This document shows, piece after piece, positions 7,860 through 17,007 of a DNA stretch of 64,000 bases (the first letter of the stretch is position 1; each line of letters starts with the position of its first letter). The stretch covers positions 1 through 64,000 of the forward strand of contig NZ_JACYXL010000012.1 in NCBI RefSeq assembly GCF_014842995.1. Reading direction: 5' to 3'. Source of the DNA: Rhodanobacter sp. 7MK24 (GTDB lineage Bacteria; Pseudomonadota; Gammaproteobacteria; Xanthomonadales; Rhodanobacteraceae). The translations under genes were made by a program, and so were the position numbers. The notes beneath the pieces were generated by a model. It saw only the letters and a list, made by a program, of their open reading frames with translations. It made no database searches and was not told the origin of the DNA.

Positions 7860-8653
7860 TGCAGCTACCCTTCGTACGGCATGCCCACCAGCGCCTGCGC
7901 CATGACGTCGTGCTGCGCACGCTGGCCGTAGCGCGCGTCGAGCGCATTACGCCGCACATGCAGCGCGTGACGTTCGGCGGCGCCGAACTGCGTGGCTTCC
8001 ACAGCGCCGCGCCCGACGACCATGTGAAGCTGTTCTTCCCAAACCGCCACGGTGAACTCGTGCCGCCCTCGCTGGGCACCCAGGGCCCGGAATTCCCCTC
8101 GGGTCGCGAGCCCTCGCCTATGCGCGACTACACGCCACGCCATCACGACGCCGCACGCGGCGAGCTGGTGATCGACTTCGTGCTGCACGGCGACGGCCCC
8201 GCTGCGCGCTGGGCCGAGCAGGCGGCGCCTGGGCAGTGCATCGCAGCCGGTGGTCCGCGCGGCTCGCACGTGATCGCCAACGATTTCGACCATTACGTAC
8301 TGGTCGGCGACGAAACCGCCCTGCCCGCGATCAGTCGCTGGCTGGAAGAAATGCCCCCAGGCATGCACGCCACGGCCTTGATCGAAGTACCGGAAATCGC
8401 TGACAGGCAGACACTCTTCTCGCAGGCACGTGTCGAGATCCAGTGGTTCGGACGCGACGCCGCGGAGGGCGGATCGCTGGAGCAGGCGTTGCACGAATTG
8501 CCCGCCATCGAAGGCGATCGCTTCTGGTGGATCGCCACCGAATCGGACCGCGCCCGCACGATGCGCCAGTCGCTGGAGCAACGCGGCATACCGAAGGACT
8601 GGATCAAGGCCACGGGCTACTGGAAAGCCCATGCGGACAACGACGGGGATTGA
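7859..8653 (+). CDS. yqjH: siderophore-interacting protein / NADPH-dependent ferric-chelate reductase
   Basis: This 264-residue flavoprotein belongs to the SIP family, which releases iron from ferric siderophores by reducing it with FAD and NADPH in the cytoplasm. The FAD-binding barrel contains the diagnostic MRDYTPR motif (about residues 90-96), and the C-terminal half is the SIP domain, ending ATGYWKAHAD as in YqjH/ViuB proteins. Its start overlaps the stop of the YqjI-like regulator, implying translational coupling. Control by both nickel (YqjI) and iron (Fur) is known for the E. coli pair; I saw no good Fur box here. Confidence 0.88.
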   Translation: MQLPFVRHAHQRLRHDVVLRTLAVARVERITPHMQRVTFGGAELRGFHSAAPDDHVKLFFPNRHGELVPPSLGTQGPEFPSGREPSPMRDYTPRHHDAARGELVIDFVLHGDGPAARWAEQAAPGQCIAAGGPRGSHVIANDFDHYVLVGDETALPAISRWLEEMPPGMHATALIEVPEIADRQTLFSQARVEIQWFGRDAAEGGSLEQALHELPAIEGDRFWWIATESDRARTMRQSLEQRGIPKDWIKATGYWKAHADNDGD

Positions 8654-8777
8654 CCCCCATCTGAACGCAGAATGAGTTGAACCAGGCGTCCACTACAAAA
8701 CCTTGCCGCCTCATCGGTTAAGCCTTGGCACACCCCATCGCCACGGCGTGCCGCCTTGCAGCCGCAGGGAGACGATC

Positions 8778-10907
8778 ATGAGACGCAGGTACAAACTGCT
8801 GGCATGGGTCATCGGCTTGCCGGTGACCTTGCTCATCGTGCTGGTTTCGGCACTGGTGATAACGCTCTCCCTGTTCGACTGGAACAGGCTGAAGCCGACC
8901 ATCGACGCAAAGGCCAGCACGGCGATTGGCCGCCCGTTCGCGATAAACGGCGACCTTGGCATGGAGTGGAAGCGCGACCCGCAGTCGCAGGGCTGGCATG
9001 CATGGTTGCCGTGGCCACACATCGTGGCGCACGACATCTCGGTCGCCAACCCGGCATGGACGAAGCAGCCGCAGTTCGCGCACCTGGACGCCGTGCGCTT
9101 CAGTCTGTCGCCGCTGGACCTGTTGTGGCACCACGTGCGCATTCCCAGCCTGCAACTGGTGAACCCAAGCGTGGACCTGGAACGCGATGCCCAGGGTCGC
9201 GCCAACTGGACGTTCAACCTGCCGCAAAGCCAGACACCTTCCGCGTGGACGGTGGATCTCGGTGCCATCGGCTTCGGTGCCGGCCAGGTCGTATTCGACG
9301 ATGCCGCCGGCCATGTGCAGATCACCGCGTACATCCAGCCGCTGCAGCAGGCGGTTCCCTATGACCAGATCGTGGCGCAGGCAACGGCGGATGCGCGTAC
9401 GCAGGCGGTGAACAGCGCCGGCCGCGGTGCCGGCAAGACCATGGACAAGGACAATGACCAGGACAAACCCGGCGATGCGGCCGCGCGGAAGTCCAGTTAC
9501 CAGTTCGCCTGGAGCGCTCAAGGCAGCTACCAGGGCGCGCCGCTGGAGGGCAGCGGGAAAACCGGCGCAGTGCTGGCCCTGCAGCAATCCGGCCAGCCGT
9601 TTCCCCTGCAGGCGAAACTGCGCATCGGCGACACGCACATCGCCTTGGTCGGCACACTGATCGACCCCCTGCATCTCGGCGCGCTGGACCTGCGCCTGTG
9701 GCTCGCCGGCTCCAGCATGGCCAAGCTCTACCCCATCCTCGGCGTGACCCTGCCCGACACGCCGCCGTACGCCACCCGTGGCCGGCTCACCGCCACGCTG
9801 GCGCGTAGCGGCAACCGCTTCGGTTACCACGACTTCCGCGCGCACGTGGGCGCCAGCGACATCGCCGGCGACGTCGACTACGTCACCGGCGGCGTGCGCC
9901 CCAAGCTCAGCGGCAAGCTGCAAGCCGCGCAATTGCGCTTCGCCGACCTTGCGCCGCTGGTCGGCGGAGGCGGCTCCAGCACCACGACGCCGCCCCCTGC
10001 CGCTTCCGATCGCGTTTTGCCCACTCAGTCCTTCCGCACCGACCGCTGGAAGGCGATGGATGCCGACGTCACCTTTGCCGCCGCGCGCATCGAACACGGC
10101 CCGTCGCTGCCGATCCAGTCGCTGTCGACGCATCTCGTGATGGACGGCGGCACGCTGACCCTGGACCCGCTGCACTTCGGCGTGGCCGGCGGACAGGTGA
10201 ACGGCATGGTGCGTCTCGACGGCAGTACCGCGCCGATGCGCGGCAGGTTGAAGCTGGGCGTGCGCGGCTTGCGCATCGAGCAGTTGTCGCAAGGTTTCGC
10301 CTCCATGCACACCAGCCTGGGCGAGATCAACGGCGATGCCGAGCTCGATGCGCGCGGCAACTCCGTCGCCACCCTGCTCGGCACCGCCAGCGGCGAGCTG
10401 AAGCTGCTGATGGACAACGGCGCGATCAGCCGCAACCTGCTGGAAATGGCCGGCCTCAACGTGGGCAACATCGTGCTCGGCAAGCTTTTCGGCGACAAGA
10501 CGGTGAAGATCGACTGTGCCGCCAGTGACTTCGTGGCAGAGGATGGCCTGTTCAGCACACGTCTGTTCGTGGTCGACACGCAGGACGCGCTGATCGATGT
10601 GAAAGGCACGGTGAACTTCGCCAACGAGAAGCTCGACCTGGATGTCGTGCCGCACACCAAGGGCTTCCGATTGTTCACGCTGCGCTCGCCGCTGTACGTG
10701 CACGGTACGCTGAAGCAGCCCGACGTGGGCGTGCACGCCGGCCCGCTGCTGGCGCGCGGCGCCGGCGCATTGGCGTTGGGCGTAGTCGCCGCCCCGGCCG
10801 CCGCGTTGCTGGCGTTGGTCGCCCCCAGTCACGACACCGGCAACACCCATACCTGCACCGCGGTGCTGCAGCAGTTGCGAGCGCCAGCGGCCAAGGCACA
10901 GCGCTGA
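8778..10907 (+). CDS. AsmA family protein
   Basis: This 709-residue inner-membrane-anchored protein has one N-terminal membrane segment (about residues 7-32) and a long periplasmic part ending in the AsmA C-terminal domain (GELKLLMDNGAISRNLLEMAGLN...). AsmA-like proteins are built as repeating beta-groove modules related to eukaryotic lipid-transfer proteins and are linked to phospholipid movement to the outer membrane. A hydrophobic Ala/Leu patch near residues 665-690 precedes the end. The chosen ATG follows the ribosome site CAGGGAGA (8765-8772). It lies 124 bases after yqjH and shares no obvious function with it. Confidence 0.8.
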   Translation: MRRRYKLLAWVIGLPVTLLIVLVSALVITLSLFDWNRLKPTIDAKASTAIGRPFAINGDLGMEWKRDPQSQGWHAWLPWPHIVAHDISVANPAWTKQPQFAHLDAVRFSLSPLDLLWHHVRIPSLQLVNPSVDLERDAQGRANWTFNLPQSQTPSAWTVDLGAIGFGAGQVVFDDAAGHVQITAYIQPLQQAVPYDQIVAQATADARTQAVNSAGRGAGKTMDKDNDQDKPGDAAARKSSYQFAWSAQGSYQGAPLEGSGKTGAVLALQQSGQPFPLQAKLRIGDTHIALVGTLIDPLHLGALDLRLWLAGSSMAKLYPILGVTLPDTPPYATRGRLTATLARSGNRFGYHDFRAHVGASDIAGDVDYVTGGVRPKLSGKLQAAQLRFADLAPLVGGGGSSTTTPPPAASDRVLPTQSFRTDRWKAMDADVTFAAARIEHGPSLPIQSLSTHLVMDGGTLTLDPLHFGVAGGQVNGMVRLDGSTAPMRGRLKLGVRGLRIEQLSQGFASMHTSLGEINGDAELDARGNSVATLLGTASGELKLLMDNGAISRNLLEMAGLNVGNIVLGKLFGDKTVKIDCAASDFVAEDGLFSTRLFVVDTQDALIDVKGTVNFANEKLDLDVVPHTKGFRLFTLRSPLYVHGTLKQPDVGVHAGPLLARGAGALALGVVAAPAAALLALVAPSHDTGNTHTCTAVLQQLRAPAAKAQR

Positions 10908-10944
10908 TTTACAATGCGCGCTTCTTCTGGATAGCGCGTATTCC

Positions 10945-11874
10945 ATGCAAGCCGTCAGCAAGGCCCGTCTGCAGATCCACTTTTGCGTCCTGCTGTGGGG
11001 CTTCACCGCGATCCTCGGCAAGCTGATCAGCCTGCCGGCGCTGCCATTGGTGTGGTGGCGCGTGCTGCTGGTGACGGCTGCCCTGCTGCTGATGCCGCGG
11101 GTGTGGCGTGGCCTGCGCGCGATGCCTGCGCGCTTGCGCTGGGCCTACGCCGGCATCGGCGTGCTGGTGTCGCTGCACTGGCTGACCTTCTACGCCGCGA
11201 TCAAGCTCGCCAATGCTTCCGTGGGTGCCACCTGCATGGCCCTGGGGCCGGTGTTCCTCGCCTTCGTGGAACCCTGGATCGCCAGGCGCAAGTTCGACCC
11301 GCGCGAAATGCTGATCGGCGTTGCGGTGGTGCCCGGCGTGGTGATGGTGGTGGGCGGGGTGCCCGCGGGCATGCGCATGGGCATCGCGGTGGGCGTGGTA
11401 TGCGCATTGCTGGTGGCGCTGTTCAGCGCGTTCAACAAGCGCATGGTGGAACACGGCGACCCCCTCACCATCACCTGCATCGAGCTGGGCGCCGGCACCG
11501 TCTTCCTCGGCCTGCTGGCTCCCCTGCTCCCACACGCCGGCCCTGCCTTCGTGCTGCCGGATATGCACGACGCGCTGCTGCTGCTCGCGCTGTCCTTCGG
11601 CTGCACCCTGCTGCCGTTCGCGCTGGCGCTGGTGGCGTTGCGCCACCTGAGCGCCTTCGGCGTGCAGATGGTGACCAACCTGGAACCGGTCTACGCCATC
11701 GTGCTGGCGGTGCTGCTGCTCGACGAGCAGCGCCAGCTGGACGGCTGGTTCTACGCCGGCGTGGCAGTGATCCTTGCCGCCGTGTTCGCCCACCCGCTGC
11801 TGCACCGCAAACGCGGTGAACCGGAGCAGCCGGAGCTGCTGGCCGTCGCGGAGAGCCACAACATCGTCGAGTAA
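10945..11874 (+). CDS. EamA/DMT-superfamily transporter
   Basis: This 309-residue protein has ten predicted membrane helices and two EamA repeats. The second ends with the typical TNLEPVYAIVLAVLLLDEQ motif. Members export amino acids or related metabolites; the substrate cannot be inferred. Only 37 bases separate it from AsmA, so read-through is possible. Confidence 0.8.
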   Translation: MQAVSKARLQIHFCVLLWGFTAILGKLISLPALPLVWWRVLLVTAALLLMPRVWRGLRAMPARLRWAYAGIGVLVSLHWLTFYAAIKLANASVGATCMALGPVFLAFVEPWIARRKFDPREMLIGVAVVPGVVMVVGGVPAGMRMGIAVGVVCALLVALFSAFNKRMVEHGDPLTITCIELGAGTVFLGLLAPLLPHAGPAFVLPDMHDALLLLALSFGCTLLPFALALVALRHLSAFGVQMVTNLEPVYAIVLAVLLLDEQRQLDGWFYAGVAVILAAVFAHPLLHRKRGEPEQPELLAVAESHNIVE

Positions 11875-11914
11875 CAACTGCCCCGGCTGCGGGATCACCC
11901 TCGTCGGAGGCCTT

Positions 11915-12814
11915 TCATTCCGCACCGCCCGCAAGACGCGTCCGCAGGTGGTCGATGAAAGCCCGCACCTTCGCTGGCGCATGAAGCCCGGCGTAGACCG
12001 CGTGGAAGCTTCCTTCAGGCAAGCGCTGGGTACGCAGCAGGTGTTCGAGGCGGCCTGTCGCGAGCTCGGCCTGCACCATGAAGTCGGGCAGCACTGCCAC
12101 GCCGGCGCCGGCCAGCGCCATCGCGTGCACCGCCGCGGCGCTGTCGGCCACGGCGCGGCGGGTCAGGCGTACACGGGTGTGGCTACCGTTGCGCGCGGTG
12201 AAGGTCCAGTTCGCGGGCGAGCTGAGCACCGAGAGCAGGATCGCATCGTGGTCCGCGAGGTCTTGCGGCCGGCGCGGCCGCCCGCGCGCATCGAGATAGG
12301 CCGGCGCCGCCACCAGCAGCTGGCGGAAGCCGGCCAGACGCACCGCATGCAAGCCGGAATCGCGCAGCGGGCCGCCGCGGATTGCTAGGTCGAAGCGGCC
12401 GCCGATCAGGTCGCTGATGCCATCGTCCAGCACCAGCTCGGTACTCACCTCCGGACAGGCCCGCAGGAAGCTGGCCAGCGCGGGCGCCACCACCATGGCG
12501 CCATAGTTCACCGGCGCCGTGAGGCGCAGCGTGCCGCGCGGGACTTCGCGGTTTTCGCCCATGCGAGCGATCGCAGCCTCGGCTTCGCCCAGAATGCGCA
12601 CGCAATCGGCATGGAAGTCCATGCCAGCCTCGGTCAGCGTCATCCGCCGCGTGCTGCGCACCAGCAGCGTTACGCCTAGTTCGCGCTCCAGCCGCACCAG
12701 GTGCTGGCTCACCATCGCCTTGGTCAGGCCCAGCTGTTCCGCCGCCGCGGTGAACGAGCCGGCGCGCACCAGCGCCACGAATACCGCCCAACGATTGAGA
12801 TTGACCTCGCCCAT
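11915..12814 (-). CDS. LysR-family transcriptional regulator
   Basis: This 299-residue regulator has an N-terminal LysR winged helix (FVALVRAGSFTAAAEQLGLTKAMVSQHLVRLERELG, residues 12-47) and a periplasmic-binding-protein-like effector domain. It is divergent from the NAD(P)-binding protein at 12928 with a 113-base gap, the usual layout for a LysR regulator and its target. The gap holds an AACTTTAACTTTAC direct repeat at about 12832-12845. The inducer is unknown. The sequence belongs to the CrgA/DsdC-like group ('LRLTAPVNYG') that often controls oxidoreductases. Confidence 0.88.
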   Translation of the reverse strand: MGEVNLNRWAVFVALVRAGSFTAAAEQLGLTKAMVSQHLVRLERELGVTLLVRSTRRMTLTEAGMDFHADCVRILGEAEAAIARMGENREVPRGTLRLTAPVNYGAMVVAPALASFLRACPEVSTELVLDDGISDLIGGRFDLAIRGGPLRDSGLHAVRLAGFRQLLVAAPAYLDARGRPRRPQDLADHDAILLSVLSSPANWTFTARNGSHTRVRLTRRAVADSAAAVHAMALAGAGVAVLPDFMVQAELATGRLEHLLRTQRLPEGSFHAVYAGLHAPAKVRAFIDHLRTRLAGGAE

Positions 12815-12927
12815 GGCTGTTCTCCATTGTCAACTTTAACTTTACAGTGAATTACTTCTGCGACGGTTTATCCAGCAAATGGGAGGGTGCATGCTGCGCT
12901 TCGTCTCCCCTCCACTGGAAACCTTCC

Positions 12928-13569
12928 ATGCACATCGCACTGTTCGGCGCCACCGGCCACATCGGCCACGCCATCCTCGCCGAAGCGCTGGCGCGCGGCC
13001 ACGACGTGACTGCCATCGTGCGCGACCCGGGCCGCCTCGACACGCGCCACGACAAGCTCCACGTTGTCACCGGCGACGTGGCGGACCCGCAGACCTGGCT
13101 GGCTGCCGTGCGCGGCAGCGACGCGGTGGTGGCCAGCCTGTCCGCCCGCCGCGACGGCAACCCGGACAGCTTGCCCGGCAACGCGCGCATCCTGCTCGAC
13201 CAGCTGTCCGCGGCCGGCGTGCCGCGCCTCGTCTGGGTAGGCGGCGCCGGCAGCCTGGAAACCGCGCCGGGCGTGCGCGTGCTCGACGACCCGAACTTCC
13301 CGGCAGCATGGAAGCTCGAGGCCGAAGCCCAGGGCCGTGCGCTGGAAACCTTCCGCGCCAGCGCGTCGCCCCTGGCCTGGACCTACATCAGCCCTGCTGC
13401 GCTGATCGAGGACGGCGAGCGTACCGGTCACTACCGCATCGGTGGCGACCAGTTGCTGGCCGACGCCAGCGGCGTCAGCCGCATCAGCGTGGCCGACTAT
13501 GCGGCCGCCCTGCTCGACCGTGTCGAGAAAGGCGACGCGACGCGACGCCGCATCACCGTGGCCTACTGA
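12928..13569 (+). CDS. NAD(P)-binding protein, NmrA/atypical SDR
   Basis: This 213-residue Rossmann protein has a nucleotide-binding motif GATGHIG at residues 7-13 and the NAD(P)H-binding (NAD_binding_10) fold seen in YwnB-type and flavin-reductase-like proteins. No classical Tyr-x-x-x-Lys catalytic pair is evident, as usual for atypical SDRs that act as redox sensors or quinone or flavin reductases. The family-like start is ATG 12928; a GTG at 12847 would add 27 unlikely residues. It is probably controlled by the divergent LysR regulator. Its stop overlaps the stop of the convergent cytochrome gene by seven bases. Confidence 0.8.
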   Translation: MHIALFGATGHIGHAILAEALARGHDVTAIVRDPGRLDTRHDKLHVVTGDVADPQTWLAAVRGSDAVVASLSARRDGNPDSLPGNARILLDQLSAAGVPRLVWVGGAGSLETAPGVRVLDDPNFPAAWKLEAEAQGRALETFRASASPLAWTYISPAALIEDGERTGHYRIGGDQLLADASGVSRISVADYAAALLDRVEKGDATRRRITVAY

Positions 13570-14171
13570 GCAGAAGAAGCACCGTCCATTCCGGACATGT
13601 CGCCCATGCCCGGATGGCCGATGGCGGGGCGGGCGTCGCCGGCATCCATGTCGTCGTCCGGCGGCGCCTTGGCCACGATGGCCTTGTACTGCTCCGGCGT
13701 CATGCCCGGCAGCTTGCGCAGGAAGGCCACCATGCTCCAAACGGTGGCGTCGTCGTGGCTGCTGCCCCAGGCAGGCATAGCGCTCATCTTGATGCCGTGC
13801 TTGATGACCCAGAACGCGGCCCTGGGATCGACCCGCTGCCGTGTGAGGTCCGGCGGCTGCGGATACAGACCGGGGCGGATTTCGGAATCGCGCATGCCCG
13901 GCGCGAGATGGCAGCCGGTGCACATGGCCGCGTACTGGCCAGCGCCCTTGAGAATCCGTTGTGGGTCGTCAAGATCGGGCATGGCGAGATTTGCGGTACG
14001 GGCATGGACGGAACGGTCGCGCAGGGTTTCGAGCAAGGCATAGGTCGGCTTCCAGTGCGGCGTATCGGCACCGATGTCGTACAGCCCCGACCAGGCATAG
14101 GCACCCGCACCGGCGACAAGCACCGCGAGCGTGGCAGCGACAACAAGCGTGCGTTCGACGCCTTTCTTCAT
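13563..14171 (-). CDS. membrane-anchored c-type cytochrome at the end of the copper operon
   Basis: The 202-residue protein has one N-terminal membrane segment (about residues 8-28), then a single-haem cytochrome c domain with CTGCH at residues 84-88 and a likely axial methionine in KMSAMPAWG (M129 or M132). A Met/Asp-rich tail (MDAGDARPAIGHPGMGDMSGMDG) ends the chain and could bind copper. It is the last gene of copL-copA-copB-cyt c, ten bases after copB. A redox partner for CopA, or removal of electrons from Cu(I) oxidation, is a reasonable guess, not demonstrated. It ends inside the last codons of the convergent NAD(P)-binding gene. Confidence 0.8.
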   Translation of the reverse strand: MKKGVERTLVVAATLAVLVAGAGAYAWSGLYDIGADTPHWKPTYALLETLRDRSVHARTANLAMPDLDDPQRILKGAGQYAAMCTGCHLAPGMRDSEIRPGLYPQPPDLTRQRVDPRAAFWVIKHGIKMSAMPAWGSSHDDATVWSMVAFLRKLPGMTPEQYKAIVAKAPPDDDMDAGDARPAIGHPGMGDMSGMDGASSAQ

Positions 14172-14181
14172 GACGTGATCC

Positions 14182-15249
14182 TCAGAACCAGATGCGCAGG
14201 CCAGCGACGAGCTGGCGGTCGAAGACCGGGCGGCCCTCATCGCGTGCGAATGCCGCCGTGCCGCCGAAGCGCCGCGTCCACACCACGCCCAGGTAAGGGG
14301 CGAACTGCCGCCGTATCTCGTAGCGCAGGCGCAAGCCGAAGCTGGCGTCGGACAGACCGCTGCCGAGGCGCCGCTGCGGGTCGTCCTTGCCTTGGAAATT
14401 CGCTTCCAGCTCCGGTTGCAGGACCAGGCGCTGGGTGATGAGGAGCTCGTAATCGGCCCGCAGGCGCGCCGCCGTGCGGCCACCCGAACTCGCATAGGCG
14501 GTGGCTGCCAGCTCGAACCAGTACGGCGCCAGCCCCTGCACGCCGAGCGCCAGCCACTGGCGCGCGGGACCGTCGCCGAAGTCGTTGCGCACGCCGAGCT
14601 GGGTGTTCCAGTACGTCGCGACGGCATGGCTCCACAACGCCTCGACATCGCTGTCGTCGAACCGACCGTCTTCGTGCTGGCCCTCGCTGCGTAGCCACAG
14701 CTTGTCGATGTCGGTGCCATACCAGCCCTCCATCTCCCACGACTGGCCGCTGCCATGCAGGCCGTCGAAGGCTTCGAGCTGGTCGAAACGCAGCATGCCC
14801 AACGGCCCGGCGTCGAGCATGTCCATGCCGGGCATGACGGCATAGCCGTTGCCGTCCGAGTAGTCGGCGCTGCGCGCAGCCCGTGGCGCCACGCCACCTT
14901 GCATGCGCATGTCGGGCATGGCGCCCATGTCATGCGGTTGACCGTGATCCTTCGCCGCCACCGTGCTCCCGGCATGGCTGGAGTGATCCATGCCTGGCAT
15001 CGAGGGCATGTCCATATCTCCCATGTCCGCAGCGGTGCTGCCTGCCGATGCAGGCTCGAGCTGCTTCGCCTGCGGCGCTGGCTTCGCTGATTTGGGAGAG
15101 CCCTGCGGCATGCCCGGCATGTCCATGCCCCCCATGTCCATATCCATGCTCGTGCTGCTTGCCGGCGCGGGAGCGGTCTGTTGCGCCCACGCCACCGGCG
15201 ACAACGAGAGCGCAATGCAAGCCAAGGTGTTGCGGATGAATGCGCTCAT
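14182..15249 (-). CDS. copB: copper resistance outer-membrane protein CopB
   Basis: This 355-residue precursor has a signal peptide (about residues 1-22), a Met/His-rich copper-binding stretch (about 33-115, with repeated MDMGGMDM-type units and DHSSH) and a C-terminal outer-membrane beta-barrel ending in aromatic IWF, typical of barrel insertion signals. CopB limits copper entry or stores it at the outer membrane, acting with CopA. Its start overlaps the copA stop by four bases (ATGA), so the pair is translationally coupled. Confidence 0.92.
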   Translation of the reverse strand: MSAFIRNTLACIALSLSPVAWAQQTAPAPASSTSMDMDMGGMDMPGMPQGSPKSAKPAPQAKQLEPASAGSTAADMGDMDMPSMPGMDHSSHAGSTVAAKDHGQPHDMGAMPDMRMQGGVAPRAARSADYSDGNGYAVMPGMDMLDAGPLGMLRFDQLEAFDGLHGSGQSWEMEGWYGTDIDKLWLRSEGQHEDGRFDDSDVEALWSHAVATYWNTQLGVRNDFGDGPARQWLALGVQGLAPYWFELAATAYASSGGRTAARLRADYELLITQRLVLQPELEANFQGKDDPQRRLGSGLSDASFGLRLRYEIRRQFAPYLGVVWTRRFGGTAAFARDEGRPVFDRQLVAGLRIWF

Positions 15250-16919
15250 GACACCACCACCTCGCGCATCATCCCTGCCTCCATGTGGTAGAGCATGTGG
15301 CAGTGGTAGGCCCAGCGACCCAGCGCGTCGGCGGTGACGCCATGGGCGATGCGCTGGGCAGGCTGCACATTGAGGGTGTGCTTGCGCACCTGGAAGCCGC
15401 CGTCAGGGCTTTCCAGCTCGCTCCACATGCCGTGCAGGTGCACGGGGTGGTCCATCATGGTGTCGTTGACCAGCACCAGCCGCAGCCGCTCGCCCGCACG
15501 GAAATGCACGGGCTTCGCATCGGAGAACTTCACGCCGTCGAACGACCACATGTAGCGCTGCATGTTGCCGGTGAGATGCAGCTCGATCTCACGGCCGGGC
15601 TCGCGCGCGTCCAGCGAACCGCCGACGGTATGCAGGTCGTCGTAGGTGAGCACGCGGCGACCGTTGCCGCGCAGGCCGGCGCCCGGGTCGTCGAGATTGG
15701 TGCGCGGCATGTCCACGCGCATGTCCACGCCGGGATTGCGGTATTCCGTGCGGGCGTGCTTCGCCATGGTGCCGCCATCCACGGCCCCCATCATGTCCAT
15801 CATCGCCAACGGCGCGCGCGCATCCATCGCCGGAACCGGCGCCCCCATGCCTTCGCGCGGCGTCAGCGTGCCGCGGGAGTAGCCGCTGCGATCGATGGAT
15901 TGCGCGAATACGGTCCAGGCGCGGTCGTCCGAAGGTTCCACAATCACGTCGTACGTCTCGGCCACGGCGATACGGAACTCATCCACGCTCACCGGCTCCA
16001 CGTCCTGCCCGTCGGCGGCCACCACGGTCATCTTCAGGCCGGGGATGCGCACGTCGAAGATCGTCATCGCCGAGCCGTTGATGAAGCGCAGCCGCACTTT
16101 TTCGCCGCGCTTGAACAAGCCCTCCCAGTTGGCCGCCGGCGCATGGCCATTCATCAGGTAGGTATAGGTAGCGCCGCCTACGTCGGCGAGGTCGTTGGGA
16201 CTCATGCGCATCTGCTGCCACATGCGCCGTTCGACGAGCGCCTTGTACAAACCCTGCACGCGCGCATCTCGCAGGAAATCCGATACCGTGGGCTCGGCGT
16301 GGTTGTAGTAATCGCCCTGCTTCTTGAGGTGCGCGTAGATCGCCAGCGGATCCTCGTCCGTCCAGTCGCTGAGCATCACCACGTAATCGCGGTCTGCGGG
16401 GAAGCGCTCGCCACCCGCGGGCTCGATCACGATGGGACCGTACAGACCGGTCTGCTCCTGAAAGCCGGAATGGCCGTGATACCAATACGTGCCGCTTTGC
16501 CGCACCGGGAAGCGATACGTGAATGTCTCGCCCGGCGCGATACCGGCGAAACTGATGCCTGGCACGCCGTCCATGCCGGAGGGCAGCAAGATGCCGTGCC
16601 AATGGATGGAACTGGGCACGCGCAGCCGGTTGGTCACGCGCAATGTCACCGTGTCGCCCTGGCGCCAGCGCAACAACGGCGCGGGCAACTGCCCATTCAC
16701 CACGGTGGCGACACGCTTGCATCCCGTGAAATCCACCGGCAGCTCGTCGATGGACAAGTCGAACTGCGTCCCGCGCAGCTCGCACGGCCCGACACGCGCC
16801 GCCTGCGCGGCGGACGGCCCGGCGCGCATCCCCAGACCGGCGGCCACACCGCCCAGCATCAAACCCTGCACGAAACGTCGGCGCGACAATCGCGGGTCGC
16901 GCGAATCCAGCGTATTCAT
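15246..16919 (-). CDS. copA: periplasmic multicopper oxidase CopA
   Basis: This 557-residue precursor has a Tat signal (SRRRFVQG, residues 12-19) and three cupredoxin domains. Copper ligands are visible as HWHG (106-109), HGH (148-150), HPVHLHG (491-497) and HCHMLYHM (539-546), the last giving the type 1 Cys and its Met. A Met-rich loop (about 345-380) is typical of CopA. The enzyme oxidises Cu(I) and sequesters copper in the periplasm. It is the second gene of the leftward copper operon, 88 bases after copL and overlapping copB. It is not the P-type ATPase that shares the name. Confidence 0.95.
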   Translation of the reverse strand: MNTLDSRDPRLSRRRFVQGLMLGGVAAGLGMRAGPSAAQAARVGPCELRGTQFDLSIDELPVDFTGCKRVATVVNGQLPAPLLRWRQGDTVTLRVTNRLRVPSSIHWHGILLPSGMDGVPGISFAGIAPGETFTYRFPVRQSGTYWYHGHSGFQEQTGLYGPIVIEPAGGERFPADRDYVVMLSDWTDEDPLAIYAHLKKQGDYYNHAEPTVSDFLRDARVQGLYKALVERRMWQQMRMSPNDLADVGGATYTYLMNGHAPAANWEGLFKRGEKVRLRFINGSAMTIFDVRIPGLKMTVVAADGQDVEPVSVDEFRIAVAETYDVIVEPSDDRAWTVFAQSIDRSGYSRGTLTPREGMGAPVPAMDARAPLAMMDMMGAVDGGTMAKHARTEYRNPGVDMRVDMPRTNLDDPGAGLRGNGRRVLTYDDLHTVGGSLDAREPGREIELHLTGNMQRYMWSFDGVKFSDAKPVHFRAGERLRLVLVNDTMMDHPVHLHGMWSELESPDGGFQVRKHTLNVQPAQRIAHGVTADALGRWAYHCHMLYHMEAGMMREVVVS

Positions 16920-17007
16920 TCTTCACTCCCGATGCATGGCCACGCACGCGGCCACGAGCCTGCAGGCGCAGGCAATCAACCGAACAAGTCGGCGCGAACG
17001 GAGGGGG

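Noticed and set aside
8718..11021. 767-codon frame antisense to AsmA
   Set aside because: Shadow of the AsmA and DMT genes; Gln/His/Arg-rich without domains.
12815..12927. LysR T-N11-A operator between the divergent LysR and NAD(P)-binding genes
   Set aside because: Only a short AACTTTA direct repeat is visible. No convincing T-N11-A dyad could be fixed, so no operator is listed.
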